Source of the DNA: Anaerococcus sp. Marseille-Q5996
GTDB taxonomy: Bacteria; Bacillota; Clostridia; Tissierellales; Peptoniphilaceae
Direction: 5' to 3'
Length of the DNA: 64,000 bases
Assembly: GCF_946893725.1 (NCBI RefSeq)
Contig: NZ_CAMPPE010000001.1
Coordinates: forward strand, 310,001 to 374,000
The translations under genes and the position numbers were made by a program. Within the stretch, counting starts at the first letter, position 1; every line of letters begins with the position of its first letter. Of the stretch, positions 7,697-15,910 are shown piece after piece. Under the pieces are notes generated by a model, which saw only the letters and a list, made by a program, of their open reading frames with translations, had not been told where the DNA came from and searched no databases.

Positions 7697-9376
7697 ATGA
7701 GAGATGAAATTGGCAGTAATCAAATAAAAACGGTACTAGAAATGACAGGAGAAGAAGCTAATCGATTTTTTCTAAAAAAATCTAGTTATTCAAACTTGGA
7801 ACTACCAAATTATATTTCTTTTGAATCTATACTTAATAAGTGTGAAGAAATCTATAATGGTATAGATGAAAATAATAGAAATATTGATTATATTAAAAAC
7901 ACAAATTTAGGTGATCTACAAAACTTGAATTATACTATATATATAAATAAAGATGGACATCACAGCTGGAGACCAATTACATTGATAAATCCGTTTATTT
8001 ATGTTGATTTAGTGAACTATATAACTTTAAAGCAAGATGATAATAGTTTCGATTGGGAGAGTTTAAAGGAAAGATTTTCGGATTTTCAGAGAAATGAAAA
8101 AATAAAGTGTTTCTCAATTCCTGGTGAGGCTATACAGAGTAATAAAACGGATGATGGAATTAATATAACTAATTGGTGGAAGAATATTGAACAGAAATCA
8201 ATTTCGAATGGATTAAAGTATTCATACTGTTTATTTACAGATATTACAAATTTTTATCCATCTATTTATACTCATTCGATTTGTTGGGCTATCCATGGAA
8301 AAGAAGAAACAAAAAATAATTTAAGGCAATCTAAAAATTGGTATGGAGGAAAAATAGATTCAAAAATTCAACATATGCAGTACAACCAAACGAATGGTAT
8401 ACCCCAAGGATCTGCAATAATGGATTTTATAGCAGAAATTATTCTGGGTTATGTAGATTTAAAGTTATCTGAGGTGCTCTTAGATTTAAAAAAAACAGAT
8501 GGAATTGAAATTATTGATTATTCTATATTAAGATATAGAGACGATTATAGGATTTTCTCTAATAACAAAAATGAGTTGGAAATAATTGCGAAAAATCTTC
8601 AAGAAGTTTTGCAGACTTTAAATCTAGAGTTAAACTCTAAAAAAACATTTCTTTCAGAAAATATTATTTTTGATTCTATAAAACCTGATAAACGCTATTG
8701 GGAATCTAAGAGACAGACTCTGAGAAATTCTTATTTAAATAAAGAAAAATATGATAAAGGCGTTGTAACTTTGCAAAAGCATCTTTTGGAGATAAAAGAG
8801 CTTGCTAGTAGATACCCTAACTGTGGCATGATAAAAAAATCTTTAACAGAATTTTATGAAGAAAGAGTGAACTTGCTAGATGATAATCCTGAAGACTTAG
8901 AAGTTCTTGTAAGTATTTTAGTAAATATAATGCTTGAAAATCCCATAGCTATACCTCTTTGTATTACAATAATTTCTAAGCTTTATAATATTACTGATAA
9001 TTCAATATCATTAAACCTTATTACAAATATACTTAATAAGTATAGTAAAAAATCTAATATCGAGTATGTTGAAATTTGGCTGCAAAGATTAGTAATATTA
9101 AATAAAGAATTAGATTTCGCAAATGATATTAATTTCAGTTCTAATATTGTTAAATATATATTTAAATTAGAGGGAAATTTAGGAAAGTCTTTAAAAGAAA
9201 CTAAATTAGAAGAAATATTTTATTTAAAGTGGATTGATGAGATAAAAATAGGTGTATCTTTGGACGAAATAAATAGTATAAAATTAGTAGATGAGAATGA
9301 GTATGATGACATGAGTATGGGAGTTAGTTTATTTGAAATAGATATCTTTAAGTCTGACGTATACAATAATATGTAA
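7697..9376 (+). CDS. Abi/DRT-class reverse transcriptase (probable phage-defence protein)
   Basis: A 559-aa RNA-directed DNA polymerase homologue. Motifs appear in order: WRPITLINPFIY (finger region), LFTDITNFYPSIYTHSI with catalytic Asp182, NGIPQGSAIMDFIAE, and RYRDDYRIF with catalytic Asp282-Asp283. The polymerase core ends near residue 340 and is followed by ~220 residues of helical sequence without motifs. The YRDD box and helical C-terminus fit the Abi/Unknown-Group (DRT) class of phage-defence reverse transcriptases rather than group II introns or retrons: there is no maturase/HNH domain and no retron VTG motif. I cannot assign the subgroup. Its base composition is AT-richer than its neighbours, suggesting transfer. 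ATG 7697 has a weak AAGGAT site. Confidence 0.85.
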   Translation: MRDEIGSNQIKTVLEMTGEEANRFFLKKSSYSNLELPNYISFESILNKCEEIYNGIDENNRNIDYIKNTNLGDLQNLNYTIYINKDGHHSWRPITLINPFIYVDLVNYITLKQDDNSFDWESLKERFSDFQRNEKIKCFSIPGEAIQSNKTDDGINITNWWKNIEQKSISNGLKYSYCLFTDITNFYPSIYTHSICWAIHGKEETKNNLRQSKNWYGGKIDSKIQHMQYNQTNGIPQGSAIMDFIAEIILGYVDLKLSEVLLDLKKTDGIEIIDYSILRYRDDYRIFSNNKNELEIIAKNLQEVLQTLNLELNSKKTFLSENIIFDSIKPDKRYWESKRQTLRNSYLNKEKYDKGVVTLQKHLLEIKELASRYPNCGMIKKSLTEFYEERVNLLDDNPEDLEVLVSILVNIMLENPIAIPLCITIISKLYNITDNSISLNLITNILNKYSKKSNIEYVEIWLQRLVILNKELDFANDINFSSNIVKYIFKLEGNLGKSLKETKLEEIFYLKWIDEIKIGVSLDEINSIKLVDENEYDDMSMGVSLFEIDIFKSDVYNNM

Positions 9377-9782
9377 CATAATCTTGTTGATTGAATAAAT
9401 TTTATAAATTTTGGGAATCATATCATCAAACAAAAATTTAAAAGTTAGGCAATTCATTAATGTATAATTTATATATGAATAATTAAAACTAAAGTTTTAA
9501 TGATACCTTAATTGAATGCTATACTTATGCATAAAATATGTATGTTTTGTCTAATATAATATTATTATTGATACTGATAGATATAATGGAGTTATATTTG
9601 TAGTTGTTTTTCCGAGAATCTTAATATAATTATATAACTTAGGTCAAATACGTCCAATTCCTTATTTATAGGAAGATTTCTTGGTGCAAATTTTGGATTA
9701 CTAATAAAGTTTTAAGTAGAACAAAACGCATAAAAATTTGAATATTAACTACATTCAAAGAATGATAGCAACTTAAAAATGA
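9377..9782. other. AT-rich gap after the reverse transcriptase
   Basis: I see no gene, repeat or strong hairpin in these ~400 bases. Stops are frequent in all frames. It separates the reverse transcriptase from a coding remnant on the same strand and may be the scar of a deletion. Confidence 0.4.
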
Positions 9783-10136
9783 AGAGCTATCTTTTTAGAT
9801 GAAAAAAGACTGATAAATATATCTGCGAAGATTGGCAAGATTACTACCTTACAAAATATTCCAATTTTAGGATATGCTATAGTAGTAGCAAGTGTACTTT
9901 TAATTTACACTATATCTTTTTATCCAGACATTAGAAAAGATGGGTTTAATGTTTTTATGGGAGGAACCCCCTTTTTAAAGCATATAAGTTTTAAAGATTT
10001 AAATGATCTTTCCTTAAAAAAGGATAATAATAATCTGGACTTAATAATAAAAGCATACGGTAGTACATATATTCAAACCTATGATATTGAAAATAAAGAT
10101 ATAATTTTAGCAAATCTTAAACGTAAAAAAATTTGA
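9783..10136 (+). pseudogene. C-terminal remnant of a small membrane protein
   Basis: This frame is open for 117 codons after TGA 9780-9782 but lacks an early ATG, GTG or TTG with a ribosome site, so it looks like the 3' part of a gene. It has a charged N-terminal part (FLDEKRLINISAKIGK), one strong membrane helix (ILGYAIVVASVLLIYTISFY) and a soluble tail ending in DIENKDIILANLKRKKI. The family is unknown. The layout recalls small membrane effectors of defence systems, and it follows the reverse transcriptase, but that link is only positional. Confidence 0.35.
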
Positions 10137-10165
10137 AAAAGAGGTCATAATTTGGGAGCAGGATT

Positions 10166-10546
10166 ATGAAAAGGCAATTTAAAATCATTTTATTATTGTC
10201 ATTTGTACTATTTTTATCATCATGTGGTAATCAAGCTAAAGATGATTTAAGTGTAGGTGTAAATGCTGTAATTACTGAAATCGATGAAAAACAAGAAATA
10301 TTAACTGTTAAGGATAATCCGGAGGATGGGATTTTTGGTAATCATTCTGTAATAGATGCTAAAGATACACCTGTTATTTATTGTAACTACAAAACTGGAA
10401 AAGTGAGTGAGATAGACTTTTCTGACTTAAAAGTTGGAGATGCAATTATTGTAAATATTAGAAACTCTGAGCTAGAAAAATTAAGTGATGATAAATCAGA
10501 GAAAAATTTAAAGGTAGAACAAATCCAATTATCAACACAGAGATAA
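10166..10546 (+). CDS. Small lipoprotein
   Basis: A 126-aa protein with a signal peptide and lipobox (LFLSSC, Cys20), so it should be lipid-anchored on the outer face of the membrane. The mature part has a beta-rich pattern, VNAVITEIDEKQEILTVKD then LKVGDAIIVNI. This resembles small OB-like extracytoplasmic domains (DUF3221/YobA type), but I would not name it. It starts 30 bases after the membrane-protein remnant and is followed by the ABC-F attenuator region, which appears to have its own promoter. Confidence 0.65.
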   Translation: MKRQFKIILLLSFVLFLSSCGNQAKDDLSVGVNAVITEIDEKQEILTVKDNPEDGIFGNHSVIDAKDTPVIYCNYKTGKVSEIDFSDLKVGDAIIVNIRNSELEKLSDDKSEKNLKVEQIQLSTQR

Positions 10547-10603
10547 ATAAGCATTCTAGAAAAATTATGGTATACTATAACTGAATAAAAAATACGGAGG
10601 TAA

Positions 10604-10672
10604 ATGTACATTGATTTTATAAGCAATATGGAAATTTTGATACTACTTTTTAGCCTATTTAGGCTATTTTAG
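10604..10672 (+). CDS. Leader peptide of the ABC-F attenuator (22 aa)
   Basis: A short frame preceded by CGGAGG (10595-10600) encodes a 22-residue hydrophobic peptide, beginning MYIDFISNMEIL and ending SLFRLF, before TAG 10670-10672. It sits between a -10-like TATACT (10571) and an intrinsic terminator (10715-10746), upstream of an ABC-F gene. This is the classic layout for antibiotic-induced ribosome-stalling attenuation, in which a drug-stalled ribosome on the leader prevents the terminator from forming. The start and frame are clear; the stalling is inferred. Confidence 0.65.
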   Translation: MYIDFISNMEILILLFSLFRLF

Positions 10673-10683
10673 TATGCCATATT

Positions 10684-10747
10684 GTGAATAAGATCTGTAT
10701 GTTTATCTTAGGAGAGGTCTATTCACTTTTGTGAATAGGCCTTTTTT
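10684..10747 (+). promoter_or_regulatory. Transcription attenuator of the ABC-F gene
   Basis: The terminator has arms AGGTCTATTCAC (10715-10726) and GTGAATAGGCCT (10731-10742) with one G-U pair, a TTTT loop and a U-run after it. The heptamer GTGAATA also occurs at 10684-10690, right after the leader peptide, so it can pair with TATTCAC of the terminator's 5' arm and act as antiterminator. A small hairpin AGCC-TATTT-AGGCT (10652-10665) overlaps the leader's end. The full switch is visible in the sequence. Confidence 0.75.
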
Positions 10748-10789
10748 ATATTTTATTTTTGATATGGCATGCTTCCTTTAGGAGGATTT

Positions 10790-12322
10790 ATGCTTACTAT
10801 AAAAGATTTAACTATTAATTTAAGAGAAGATGATAGGGTCATTTTAAAAGATTTTGACTTTGTTTTAAATGATGGAGACAAGGTGGGGCTAATAGGTGAG
10901 GAAGGCAATGGAAAGTCATTGCTTTTAAAGGCAATCGTAAATAGAAAAGAGATTGAAAGGTACTGTGATATAAGCGGTGATATTTTTAAAAATAATGATA
11001 TAATCGCTTATTTACCGCAATCATTAGAAGAAAAATATTATAACCATACTACTAATGAGTATTTTTATGAAAAAGTTGATTTAAATTTGCTAGATTATAA
11101 CAAATTGTATAGGTATATAGATGAGTTTAATCTACCAGAGGATATCTTATCGGATAAAATAAAAATGGAAAATCTATCTGGTGGGGAAAAGATAAAATTT
11201 ATGCTTCTTATAGAGGTGCTAAAAAATCCCACTATATTTCTATTTGATGAACCTAGTAATGACCTTGATTATAATTCTATGATTTGGCTTGAAAATTTTA
11301 TGAAAGAACTGGATATTCCCTTAATATTTGTATCTCACGATAGAAAATTACTTTCAAATGTAGCTAATAGGATAATACATCTGGAGCAGATAAAAAGAAG
11401 AACTGAAGCAAAACACACTATTTCTAATAATTCCTATGAGGATTATGTCAAAAAAAGAGAAAAATTTATAGATACGGAGATAAATAAAGCTAATAAAGAT
11501 AGGGAAGAGTTTGATAAAAAATTAGACAGATACAAGAAAGTTCATGATTCTGTTGAGCATAGCCTAAGATCTACAAAAAACGATGTGGAAGGTAGATTAC
11601 TTAAGGAAAAAATGCACACAGTAAAATCTATAGGCAGACGACTAGAAAAAGAAGAAGCAAATCTTACAGAAAAGCCTGATTATGAAGAAGCGATTGATAT
11701 ATTTTTTGATGGAGATATAAAAGTAGCCAATGGCAAGCAAGTCCTAGACTTTAAACTAGATGAACTTAGGGTGGGAGATAGGCTGCTAGCTAAAAATGTT
11801 GAACTTGAAGTCATAGGTCCTGAAAAAATATGCATAATAGGCAAAAATGGTGCAGGCAAAACTACCTTACTAAAAAAGATAAAGAATGAATGTCAAACAT
11901 TGAACTTAAGGGTAGGCTATATGCCTCAAAGTTATTCTGATTTTGAAAAAGGCGATATAAATGCTATAGAATACTTAGCTGATTCTTTTGTGAAAGATGA
12001 GCAAACCAAAGCTTCCACTCTTTTAGGCAGTTTAAACTTTAAAAGAGAAGAAATGTTTAGAAATATAGCTGATTTATCAGGAGGACAAAAGGCAAAATTA
12101 TTTTTTGCAAAGATGAATCTGGATAAGGCAGAAGTTTTAATCCTAGATGAACCAACCAGAAACCTATCACCCCTATCTAAACCTGAAATCATTGAGGCAC
12201 TTAAAAATTATAAAGGATCGATAATTGCAGTTTCTCATGATAGAGAATTTATAGATCAAGTTTTTGATAAAATATATGAGTTGGATAATCAAGGTTTAAA
12301 TACTAAGAAGAATAAATTATAA
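10790..12322 (+). CDS. ABC-F family ATPase, probable ribosome-protection antibiotic-resistance protein
   Basis: A soluble protein with two ATP-binding cassettes in one chain and no membrane domain. It has Walker A GEEGNGKS and GKNGAGKT, signatures LSGGEKIKF and LSGGQKAKL, Walker B FLFDEPSND and LILDEPTRN, and a charged inter-domain helix (about residues 200-280). ABC-F proteins bind the ribosomal E site; those behind drug-sensing leader attenuators usually displace macrolides, lincosamides, pleuromutilins or similar drugs. I chose ATG 10790, preceded by AGGAGG, over an upstream ATG at 10769. The regulation argues for the resistance type rather than a housekeeping EttA-like type; the drug class is unknown. 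Confidence 0.8.
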   Translation: MLTIKDLTINLREDDRVILKDFDFVLNDGDKVGLIGEEGNGKSLLLKAIVNRKEIERYCDISGDIFKNNDIIAYLPQSLEEKYYNHTTNEYFYEKVDLNLLDYNKLYRYIDEFNLPEDILSDKIKMENLSGGEKIKFMLLIEVLKNPTIFLFDEPSNDLDYNSMIWLENFMKELDIPLIFVSHDRKLLSNVANRIIHLEQIKRRTEAKHTISNNSYEDYVKKREKFIDTEINKANKDREEFDKKLDRYKKVHDSVEHSLRSTKNDVEGRLLKEKMHTVKSIGRRLEKEEANLTEKPDYEEAIDIFFDGDIKVANGKQVLDFKLDELRVGDRLLAKNVELEVIGPEKICIIGKNGAGKTTLLKKIKNECQTLNLRVGYMPQSYSDFEKGDINAIEYLADSFVKDEQTKASTLLGSLNFKREEMFRNIADLSGGQKAKLFFAKMNLDKAEVLILDEPTRNLSPLSKPEIIEALKNYKGSIIAVSHDREFIDQVFDKIYELDNQGLNTKKNKL

Positions 12323-12326
12323 GTAT

Positions 12327-12360
12327 AAAATTCCCACACAAAAATAATGTGGGAATTTTT
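12327..12360 (+). terminator. Terminator after the ABC-F gene
   Basis: Perfect 12-bp arms AAAATTCCCACA (12327-12338) and TGTGGGAATTTT (12349-12360) followed by U residues, five bases after the ABC-F stop codon. Confidence 0.85.
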
Positions 12361-12476
12361 ATATATCTTCTATAGCTAAATACACAAAATTAGTATTTTA
12401 TTTATAGTATAATATTTAAGAAGATATTCATTTTATGGAGAATTACTAAAAATTTACAATAAAAGGAAATTAAGAT

Positions 12477-13142
12477 TTGAAAAATAGATATAGTTTTTTA
12501 AAAAATAAAATATTGTTTATTGTTTTAACCTTGTTTGTGATTACAGGATGTGAAAATAAGACTGAAACTCCAGAGACTGTGAATTTGGAAGAAAAAGAAA
12601 TCAAGGGTCCTAGTTTAGTAGAACTAGAAAAATTCCTTTTTGAAAAACTAAATGGCCAGCAGCTTATAAGAAATTATGGTGAAGATACTGGTTGGACAAA
12701 TTTGGAATTTACTGAGGAAGGTAACTTTACAGGATCATATTTTGGGAAAATAAAAAATGATGGATTTGATGCTGGTCTTACAGATTATGCTTGGATTTGG
12801 CATAGGGGTGAGGAAATCCATACTTCTGATTTTAAGGGGAAATTTAAAATTGTTGAGCAAATGAATGATAATGTTTATAAGATGCAGCTTGAAAACTTTG
12901 AAATCACTTCAGAATATGGACGATATGATGATATTTATTTTAATGTAGATTTTGCTTTAGGAATAAAGCCAGATGCTGATTATTATCTATATATACCAGG
13001 TACACCTGCATCTTTATTGCCTAATGAAGATAGTAGATTAGATAATAATTATAAAAAAGAAGATGCCACAGAAGATAAGACCCAAGGATTTATAATTTGG
13101 AATAAGTATGAGGATGAGGTCTTTAATCAGTTGTCTTTGTAG
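12477..13142 (+). CDS. Lipoprotein of unknown function
   Basis: A 221-aa protein starting at TTG 12477, seven bases after AAAGGAAA. The signal peptide ends in a lipobox (FVITGC), so it is a membrane-anchored extracellular protein. The mature part is acidic and aromatic-rich, with a beta-sheet-like run around residues 60-165 (for example LEFTEEGNFTGSYFGKIK), which recalls small secreted calycin-like domains of Firmicutes. No enzyme motif is visible. It stands alone, with terminators before it and a GC-rich hairpin after it. Confidence 0.6.
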   Translation: MKNRYSFLKNKILFIVLTLFVITGCENKTETPETVNLEEKEIKGPSLVELEKFLFEKLNGQQLIRNYGEDTGWTNLEFTEEGNFTGSYFGKIKNDGFDAGLTDYAWIWHRGEEIHTSDFKGKFKIVEQMNDNVYKMQLENFEITSEYGRYDDIYFNVDFALGIKPDADYYLYIPGTPASLLPNEDSRLDNNYKKEDATEDKTQGFIIWNKYEDEVFNQLSL

Positions 13143-13235
13143 GACTTTAAATAGTTTTCTTAATTTAAATTTTATCCTAATATTTTTGTAATTCTTAATA
13201 TTATTAAAAGTCGAGTATTTATTAATTTCTAAAAT

Positions 13236-13369
13236 AGAATTCGCGAAGCGAACTTCTACTAATCATTGCCCCACGCAGTGGCGGTGGGGGTTTAAAGGGT
13301 ATAGGGGGACCGGGGGAAAGGGAGTAAGGGGTCTCCGTTACCCCTTAACCCTATCCCCCGAATCGAAGT
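13236..13369. repeat. GC-rich nested palindrome island
   Basis: About 130 bases of high GC stand in otherwise AT-rich intergenic DNA. The main hairpin (13311-13360) has arms starting CGGGGGAAAGGG and ending CCCTATCCCCCG, with an inner perfect stem TAAGGGGT / ACCCCTTA. Two more small inverted repeats precede it: TTCGC-GAA-GCGAA near 13240-13252 and CCCCAC...GTGGGG near 13270-13289. It lacks a U-run. This looks like a dispersed palindromic repeat unit or tiny non-autonomous element rather than a terminator. Confidence 0.6.
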
Positions 13370-13420
13370 AAAAAATTAGAATAAACAAATTATTTTATTA
13401 TATAATTATATAAAATATTT

Positions 13421-15268
13421 TTAAACTTTTTTCTTCAATATCCTCATTGCCCATAGGACTGCTATTATTGTAACTCCAACATCTCCAAATATTGCTGCCC
13501 ACATATTTGCATATCCTAGTAGTCCTGCTATTAGGATTCCTATTTTGACAGCCATTATGAAAATCACGTTTTGCCTTACTGTCCTGTTGGTAAGGTCTGA
13601 GATTTTCATTAGCTTGCTCATCTGGCTAAATTCTCCGTTAACTACGAGTATATCGGATGATTCTATAGCAAGGTCAGATGCTGTTTCTCCCATTGATATA
13701 CCAACATCTGCATTGGTAAGGACTGGGGCGTCGTTGATACCATCTCCTACAAAGACTGTAGGAAGTCCTTTATCTTGGTAGCCTTTCATAATTTCTAGCT
13801 TCTGGTCTGGCATTACTTCTGCAAAGTAGTCATCTAGGCCAAGTTCTTTGGCTGTTTCTTCAACTGCATTTTTGCCATCGCCTGATACTACAGCTATATT
13901 TTCAAAATGGTTGTGAAGATCTTCTATAGTTTCAAATGATTGGTCTTTGATTTCATCTTCGATTATTACCTTTGCAGCAAGCTTGTCATCTATAGAGACA
14001 TATATTGCTCTGTCATTTTCTTCTCCATCATAGCCAATAAATCTAGCAGAACCTATCTTGATTAGGTCGCCATCCTTGCTATTAGCTCTTACACCAAGGC
14101 CCTTTTCATTGGTCACTTCTTCAAACAAATCATGTTTTTCATCACGGTCTAGACTTTTTACTATCCCTTTTGCGATAGGATGGGTACTCATTAGCTCGAT
14201 ATTGTATATATAATCGAGGATTTTTTCCCTATCATGGTCAGTAAAATATTCTATATCTTTTACTTTGAAATTCCCTGTAGTGAGGGTTCCGGTCTTATCT
14301 GATAATAGGACTTTGGCATTTTTTAGTCCTTCAAAATACTGGCTTCCTTTTATAAGGATTCCATTTTCACTAGCTAGGCCTAGGCCTGACATAAAGCTTA
14401 GTGGGACTGATAGTACTAGGGCACATGGGCATGATATTACTAAAAATGTAGCTGCCAAGAATATAGAGTCATACCAATCTCTTCCAAAAAATAGGGGAGG
14501 GATAATCGCTACTATAAGCGCAATAGCTACAACAATTGGGGTATAGATTCTGGCAAATCTTGTTACCATCTTTTCACTTTCAGACTTGCTTTCTGCGGAA
14601 TCTTCTATAATCTCCATAATCTTTGCTGCAACAGAATCATCAAATTCTTTCTTAGCTTCCATTTTGATAATCCCTTCAGTAAGAAGAGATGAAGATATAA
14701 TCTCAGACCCTACTTCGGCTTCTACTGGCATGGATTCTCCAGTGACAGATGATGTATCAAGGAGGCCGTGACCTTCTATAACTACACCATCCACACCAAT
14801 TTTCTCACCATCACGAACCAGGAGGATATCTCCTACTTCTACATCATCTAGGTCGATTTCTGTAGTAGAACCATCTGGGTTTACCTTATTGGCCACATCA
14901 GGCACTAAGTCTAGGAGTCCTTCTATGTTTTGGCGGGACTTATGGCTTGCTATATTTTCAAATAAATCACCAAAATTATAAAAAAGTATTACAGCTATAG
15001 CTTCTATCTGTTGTCCCAAGAGAAAGGCTGATATGGATGCTATAGTCAAAAGTAAGTTCTCATCCATGGCCTGGCCACGGATGATTCCCTTAAACCCTTT
15101 TATCAAAACATTCCATGCGGATAGCAAGTAGGCTAATAAAAACCCACCCACAATCCATATACTTTCTCCTATATTATTCCTTAATACTGCTAATATAGCA
15201 GTAAAAATACCTATAGCTATAAGTTTACTCAGCTCCTTTTTGTGAGCATCTGTCATAGACTCAAACAT
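13421..15268 (-). CDS. Zn/Cd/Pb-type P1B heavy-metal exporting ATPase
   Basis: This membrane pump uses ATP to export divalent heavy metals. Visible motifs are CPC in SCPCALVLS (metal path in the membrane), phosphorylation Asp in DKTGTLT, the HP dipeptide in STHPIAKG, GDGINDAP, and the late membrane motif GDVGVTIIAVLWAMR whose Asp is typical of the zinc/cadmium (P1B-2) group. At 615 aa it is short because it has no N-terminal metal-binding domain; that domain is a separate gene just upstream. ATG 15268 follows a GAGG lying over the end of the HMA gene, so the two are translationally coupled. CadA/ZntA type. Confidence 0.9.
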   Translation of the reverse strand: MFESMTDAHKKELSKLIAIGIFTAILAVLRNNIGESIWIVGGFLLAYLLSAWNVLIKGFKGIIRGQAMDENLLLTIASISAFLLGQQIEAIAVILFYNFGDLFENIASHKSRQNIEGLLDLVPDVANKVNPDGSTTEIDLDDVEVGDILLVRDGEKIGVDGVVIEGHGLLDTSSVTGESMPVEAEVGSEIISSSLLTEGIIKMEAKKEFDDSVAAKIMEIIEDSAESKSESEKMVTRFARIYTPIVVAIALIVAIIPPLFFGRDWYDSIFLAATFLVISCPCALVLSVPLSFMSGLGLASENGILIKGSQYFEGLKNAKVLLSDKTGTLTTGNFKVKDIEYFTDHDREKILDYIYNIELMSTHPIAKGIVKSLDRDEKHDLFEEVTNEKGLGVRANSKDGDLIKIGSARFIGYDGEENDRAIYVSIDDKLAAKVIIEDEIKDQSFETIEDLHNHFENIAVVSGDGKNAVEETAKELGLDDYFAEVMPDQKLEIMKGYQDKGLPTVFVGDGINDAPVLTNADVGISMGETASDLAIESSDILVVNGEFSQMSKLMKISDLTNRTVRQNVIFIMAVKIGILIAGLLGYANMWAAIFGDVGVTIIAVLWAMRILKKKV

Positions 15269-15271
15269 GTC

Positions 15272-15496
15272 CTACCTCACTAAGACAGTCCCTGGCTCAA
15301 GTTTATCAGCAAGTCTATTAGCCTCATCAAAGATAGCATCTTCATTAGCACCATCAGCTAAGTCCATCTTTAGTTTCAAAGTTAGGAATGATAGGTTAGC
15401 ATCATTCACTCCATCAATTTTCTTAACAGCCTCTTCAATCTTTGCTGCACAATTTGGGCATAGGTCATCACTTTCTACTTTGTATTTTACTTTCAT
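15272..15496 (-). CDS. Free-standing heavy-metal-associated (HMA) domain protein
   Basis: A 74-aa ferredoxin-like HMA protein with the metal site DLCPNCAAK (CxxC with preceding Asp), followed by the conserved pattern VKKIDGVNDANLSFLTLKL. In most CadA/ZntA pumps this domain is fused to the ATPase N-terminus; here it is a separate gene ending three bases before the ATPase start. It should bind Zn/Cd and deliver it to the pump, or serve as a detachable sensor domain. It follows the ArsR gene by nine bases. Confidence 0.85.
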   Translation of the reverse strand: MKVKYKVESDDLCPNCAAKIEEAVKKIDGVNDANLSFLTLKLKMDLADGANEDAIFDEANRLADKLEPGTVLVR

Positions 15497-15505
15497 TATA
15501 TTCTC

Positions 15506-15808
15506 CTATTCTTTAATATGTTCTAATCCTGTTTTAAAAATTGTCTTTATATGATCATCGGCAAGTGAATAATATATAGACTTGCCATTTCTTTCTGATT
15601 TTACTAAGTTACTATCCTTTAGATACTTAAGCTGGTGGCTAATAGCTGATTGGCTCATATCAAGAGCATCAGCAATGCCCCCTACACTTATAGGACCATT
15701 AAATAGCTTGTGGAGTATCCTAAGTCTAGTAGAGTCTGCAAAAACCTTAAAAAGGTCCGAAAGCTCCATTATATCCTCAAGTCTCGCACTTTTTATCGAT
15801 TCATCCAT
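15506..15808 (-). CDS. ArsR/SmtB-family metal-sensing repressor (CzrA-like)
   Basis: A 100-aa winged-helix repressor; the recognition helix lies in MSQSAISHQLKYLKDSNLV. The last helix reads DDHIKTIFKTGLEHIKE. Its Asp, His two residues later, His thirteen later and Glu sixteen later match the spacing of the alpha-5 zinc site of CzrA (Asp-His-His-His), with the final His replaced by Glu. There is no CxC cadmium site in the DNA-binding helix. The likely role is to repress the metal pump operon until Zn (or Co/Cd) binds. The start ATG 15808 has a GGAGG site. Confidence 0.85.
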   Translation of the reverse strand: MDESIKSARLEDIMELSDLFKVFADSTRLRILHKLFNGPISVGGIADALDMSQSAISHQLKYLKDSNLVKSERNGKSIYYSLADDHIKTIFKTGLEHIKE

Positions 15809-15827
15809 GTTACCTCCTTACTAAATT

Positions 15828-15841
15828 TGAACATGTGTTCA
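15828..15841 (-). promoter_or_regulatory. Operator for the ArsR-family repressor
   Basis: The inverted repeat TGAACA-CA-TGTTCA (minus strand) lies between the -10 element and the repressor start. It matches the TGAACA...TGTTCA half-sites known for SmtB/CzrA operators, so binding there would block the promoter just upstream. It also fits the Cheo-type LexA box GAAC-N4-GTTC by chance. Confidence 0.7.
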
Positions 15842-15848
15842 TATGAGC

Positions 15849-15876
15849 ATTATATCATATATATATGTAAAGTCAA
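15849..15876 (-). promoter_or_regulatory. Promoter of the metal-export operon
   Basis: On the minus strand, TTGACT (-35) and a perfect TATAAT (-10) are separated by 16 bases. The -10 is seven bases upstream of the operator palindrome, putting the start site inside the operator. Confidence 0.75.
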
Positions 15877-15880
15877 CTTA

Positions 15881-15903
15881 AAAAAGCCTAGCTTAGCTAG
15901 GCT
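15881..15903 (-). terminator. Terminator of the ornithine cyclodeaminase-like gene
   Basis: On the minus strand, arms AGCCTAGC and GCTAGGCT with a 3-base loop are followed by a U-run. It lies just after the stop codon and before the metal operon promoter. Confidence 0.8.
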
Positions 15904-15910
15904 ATCTTTT

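Noticed and set aside
7697-9376. Reading the reverse transcriptase as a retron or group II intron enzyme
   Set aside because: No maturase, HNH or retron motifs, no intron domain V-like RNA nearby, and the YRDD box with helical C-terminus fits the Abi/DRT class.
13311-13360. GC-rich hairpin as an ordinary terminator
   Set aside because: It is far longer and more GC-rich than all other terminators in the window and lacks a T-run on either side.
15828-15841. A GAAC-N4-GTTC match that could be a LexA (SOS) box
   Set aside because: It lies in the ArsR operon control region and fits the TGAACA/TGTTCA operator of SmtB/CzrA repressors better; no damage-response gene is downstream.
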